DNA of 7,158 nt from SAR202 cluster bacterium (GTDB lineage Bacteria; Chloroflexota; Dehalococcoidia; SAR202; GCA-002694895): NCBI GenBank assembly GCA_009391605.1, contig VFGQ01000045.1:1-7158 (forward strand), in the 5' to 3' direction. Numbering within the stretch: the first letter of the stretch is position 1; every line of letters starts with the position of its first letter. Below the pieces are notes generated by a model. The model did not search any database. It had not been told where the DNA came from and was given only the letters and a program-made list of their open reading frames with translations. Made by a program: the position numbers and the translations under genes. Below are positions 6,511-7,158 of the stretch, piece after piece.

Positions 6511-7158
6511 GATGCTCTTTCATAAATAATTTTATAATTTGAAGCTGAAACATAAATTTTATTAATTAAATTAAGTTTGAAATCGTTATTACTTAGTATC
6601 AAATCTTTATCAATATTTTTATGCTCCGATTCTAATAATTTTTCATATTTATTTAAATATAATCGTAAAATACTGACATCAAATTTACCTTGAGCAGTAT
6701 TGCTAAGGGCAGATACAAGTAAATTTTTTGCATTAATCAATGCTGCATTTCTTTTCATTTCGATTTTTTTAACTATTTTTTTTAATTTCTTATTTATATC
6801 TATCTTGTGATTCTTTATATCATTATCAAACTGTTCATAAAATTTATTTTCCATATTCTTTGCAGGTATAGAATTAGCTACACAACTTCCATTATTTTGC
6901 CTAGCGCCACACTTATAATATCTATAATTCATTTCATTAAATTTTGAATTTATATTTGACCACTTAATTTTTTTTGTCACACCAATCATTTTAGAATTGC
7001 AAAATTCACAGTATAACAATCCAGACAATTTATATTTTTCAGGATTAATTCCAGTTCTTATAGGACTACGGGAATACATTTTTTTTTGCACATCTAAAAA
7101 TACAGTATTTTTTATAATAGGATTATGCGAATTAGGGATTGATACGCCAAATCTTTTT
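6507..7158 (-). CDS. Large serine recombinase, C-terminal part (5' end beyond window)
   Basis: The frame is open from the right edge to the TAA at 6509-6507, giving about 216 residues. The first visible residues, from RFGVSIPNSHNPIIKNTVF into DVQKKMYSRS, match the end of the recombinase domain of site-specific serine recombinases (consensus like P-I-I-x-x-x-x-F-x-x-V-Q). A GTG at 7091 is therefore internal and not the start. Next is a zinc beta-ribbon: YKLSGLLYCEFCNSKMIG, with a CxxC pair, and YYKCGARQNNGSC with two more cysteines, giving four likely zinc ligands. A lysine-rich helical, probably coiled-coil segment follows, then the typical end NKIYVSASNYKIIYE. The N-terminal catalytic resolvase domain with its serine lies off the window. 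Such proteins integrate and excise phages and mobile islands. It is convergent with the CoA-transferase, and the two stop codons overlap. Confidence 0.88.
   Translation of the reverse strand, partial: KRFGVSIPNSHNPIIKNTVFLDVQKKMYSRSPIRTGINPEKYKLSGLLYCEFCNSKMIGVTKKIKWSNINSKFNEMNYRYYKCGARQNNGSCVANSIPAKNMENKFYEQFDNDIKNHKIDINKKLKKIVKKIEMKRNAALINAKNLLVSALSNTAQGKFDVSILRLYLNKYEKLLESEHKNIDKDLILSNNDFKLNLINKIYVSASNYKIIYERAS

Noticed and set aside
6501..6513. ATCTAATTAAGAT as a palindromic attachment core
   Set aside because: It is an imperfect short inverted repeat in AT-rich sequence around overlapping stop codons, and no second copy is visible in the window.
7089..7091. GTG at 7091 as start of a 194-residue zinc-ribbon protein
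   Set aside because: The same frame is open upstream to the window edge and encodes residues typical of the recombinase domain end, so the GTG is an internal valine codon.

Overview
The window is strongly AT-rich bacterial DNA with tightly packed genes. Four blocks are visible. (1) Positions 1-5154, minus strand: a tryptophan operon read right to left. It has a near-consensus sigma-70 promoter (5126-5154), then a tRNA-sensing T-box leader (about 4868-5080), then trpS, trpE, trpG, trpD and trpC. trpC is cut by the left edge, probably only about ten residues before its end. (2) Positions 5155-5307: a short divergent spacer holding a doubtful 31-codon ORF and the ribosome binding site of the next gene. 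(3) Positions 5308-6510, plus strand: a complete family III (CaiB/BaiF) CoA-transferase. (4) Positions 6507-7158, minus strand: the C-terminal part of a large serine recombinase whose frame stays open to the right edge, so its N-terminal catalytic part lies outside the window.

The genes of block 1 form one regulatory circuit. The leader carries the T-box sequence AAGGGTGGCACCGCGG, a mutually exclusive antiterminator and terminator, and a specifier-loop context (GAA-TGG-ACC) whose codon TGG reads tRNA-Trp. Uncharged tRNA-Trp should therefore allow readthrough into the gene that charges it (trpS) and into the genes that make tryptophan: anthranilate synthase TrpE/TrpG, phosphoribosyltransferase TrpD and indole-glycerol-phosphate synthase TrpC. 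TrpE also keeps the LLES motif of the allosteric tryptophan site, so flux is probably feedback-inhibited at the protein level as well. The genes are separated by 0 or 1 nucleotide (TAA followed directly, or after one base, by ATG), which points to translational coupling. The remaining genes (trpF, trpB, trpA) are not seen and may lie to the left.

Organism: class I transcription-attenuating T-boxes are typical of Firmicutes and also occur in Chloroflexota, Actinobacteria and a few other phyla. Extreme AT richness, a T-box-controlled trp operon and a CaiB/BaiF CoA-transferase would fit a low-GC Firmicute or a low-GC (for example marine) Chloroflexota. The sequence alone does not decide, and this is inference.

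I see no clearly undescribed system. The most interesting points are the single T-box that controls both tRNA-Trp charging and tryptophan synthesis, and the recombinase that abuts the CoA-transferase tail-to-tail with overlapping stop codons. The recombinase may mark the edge of a mobile element lying mostly beyond the right border.
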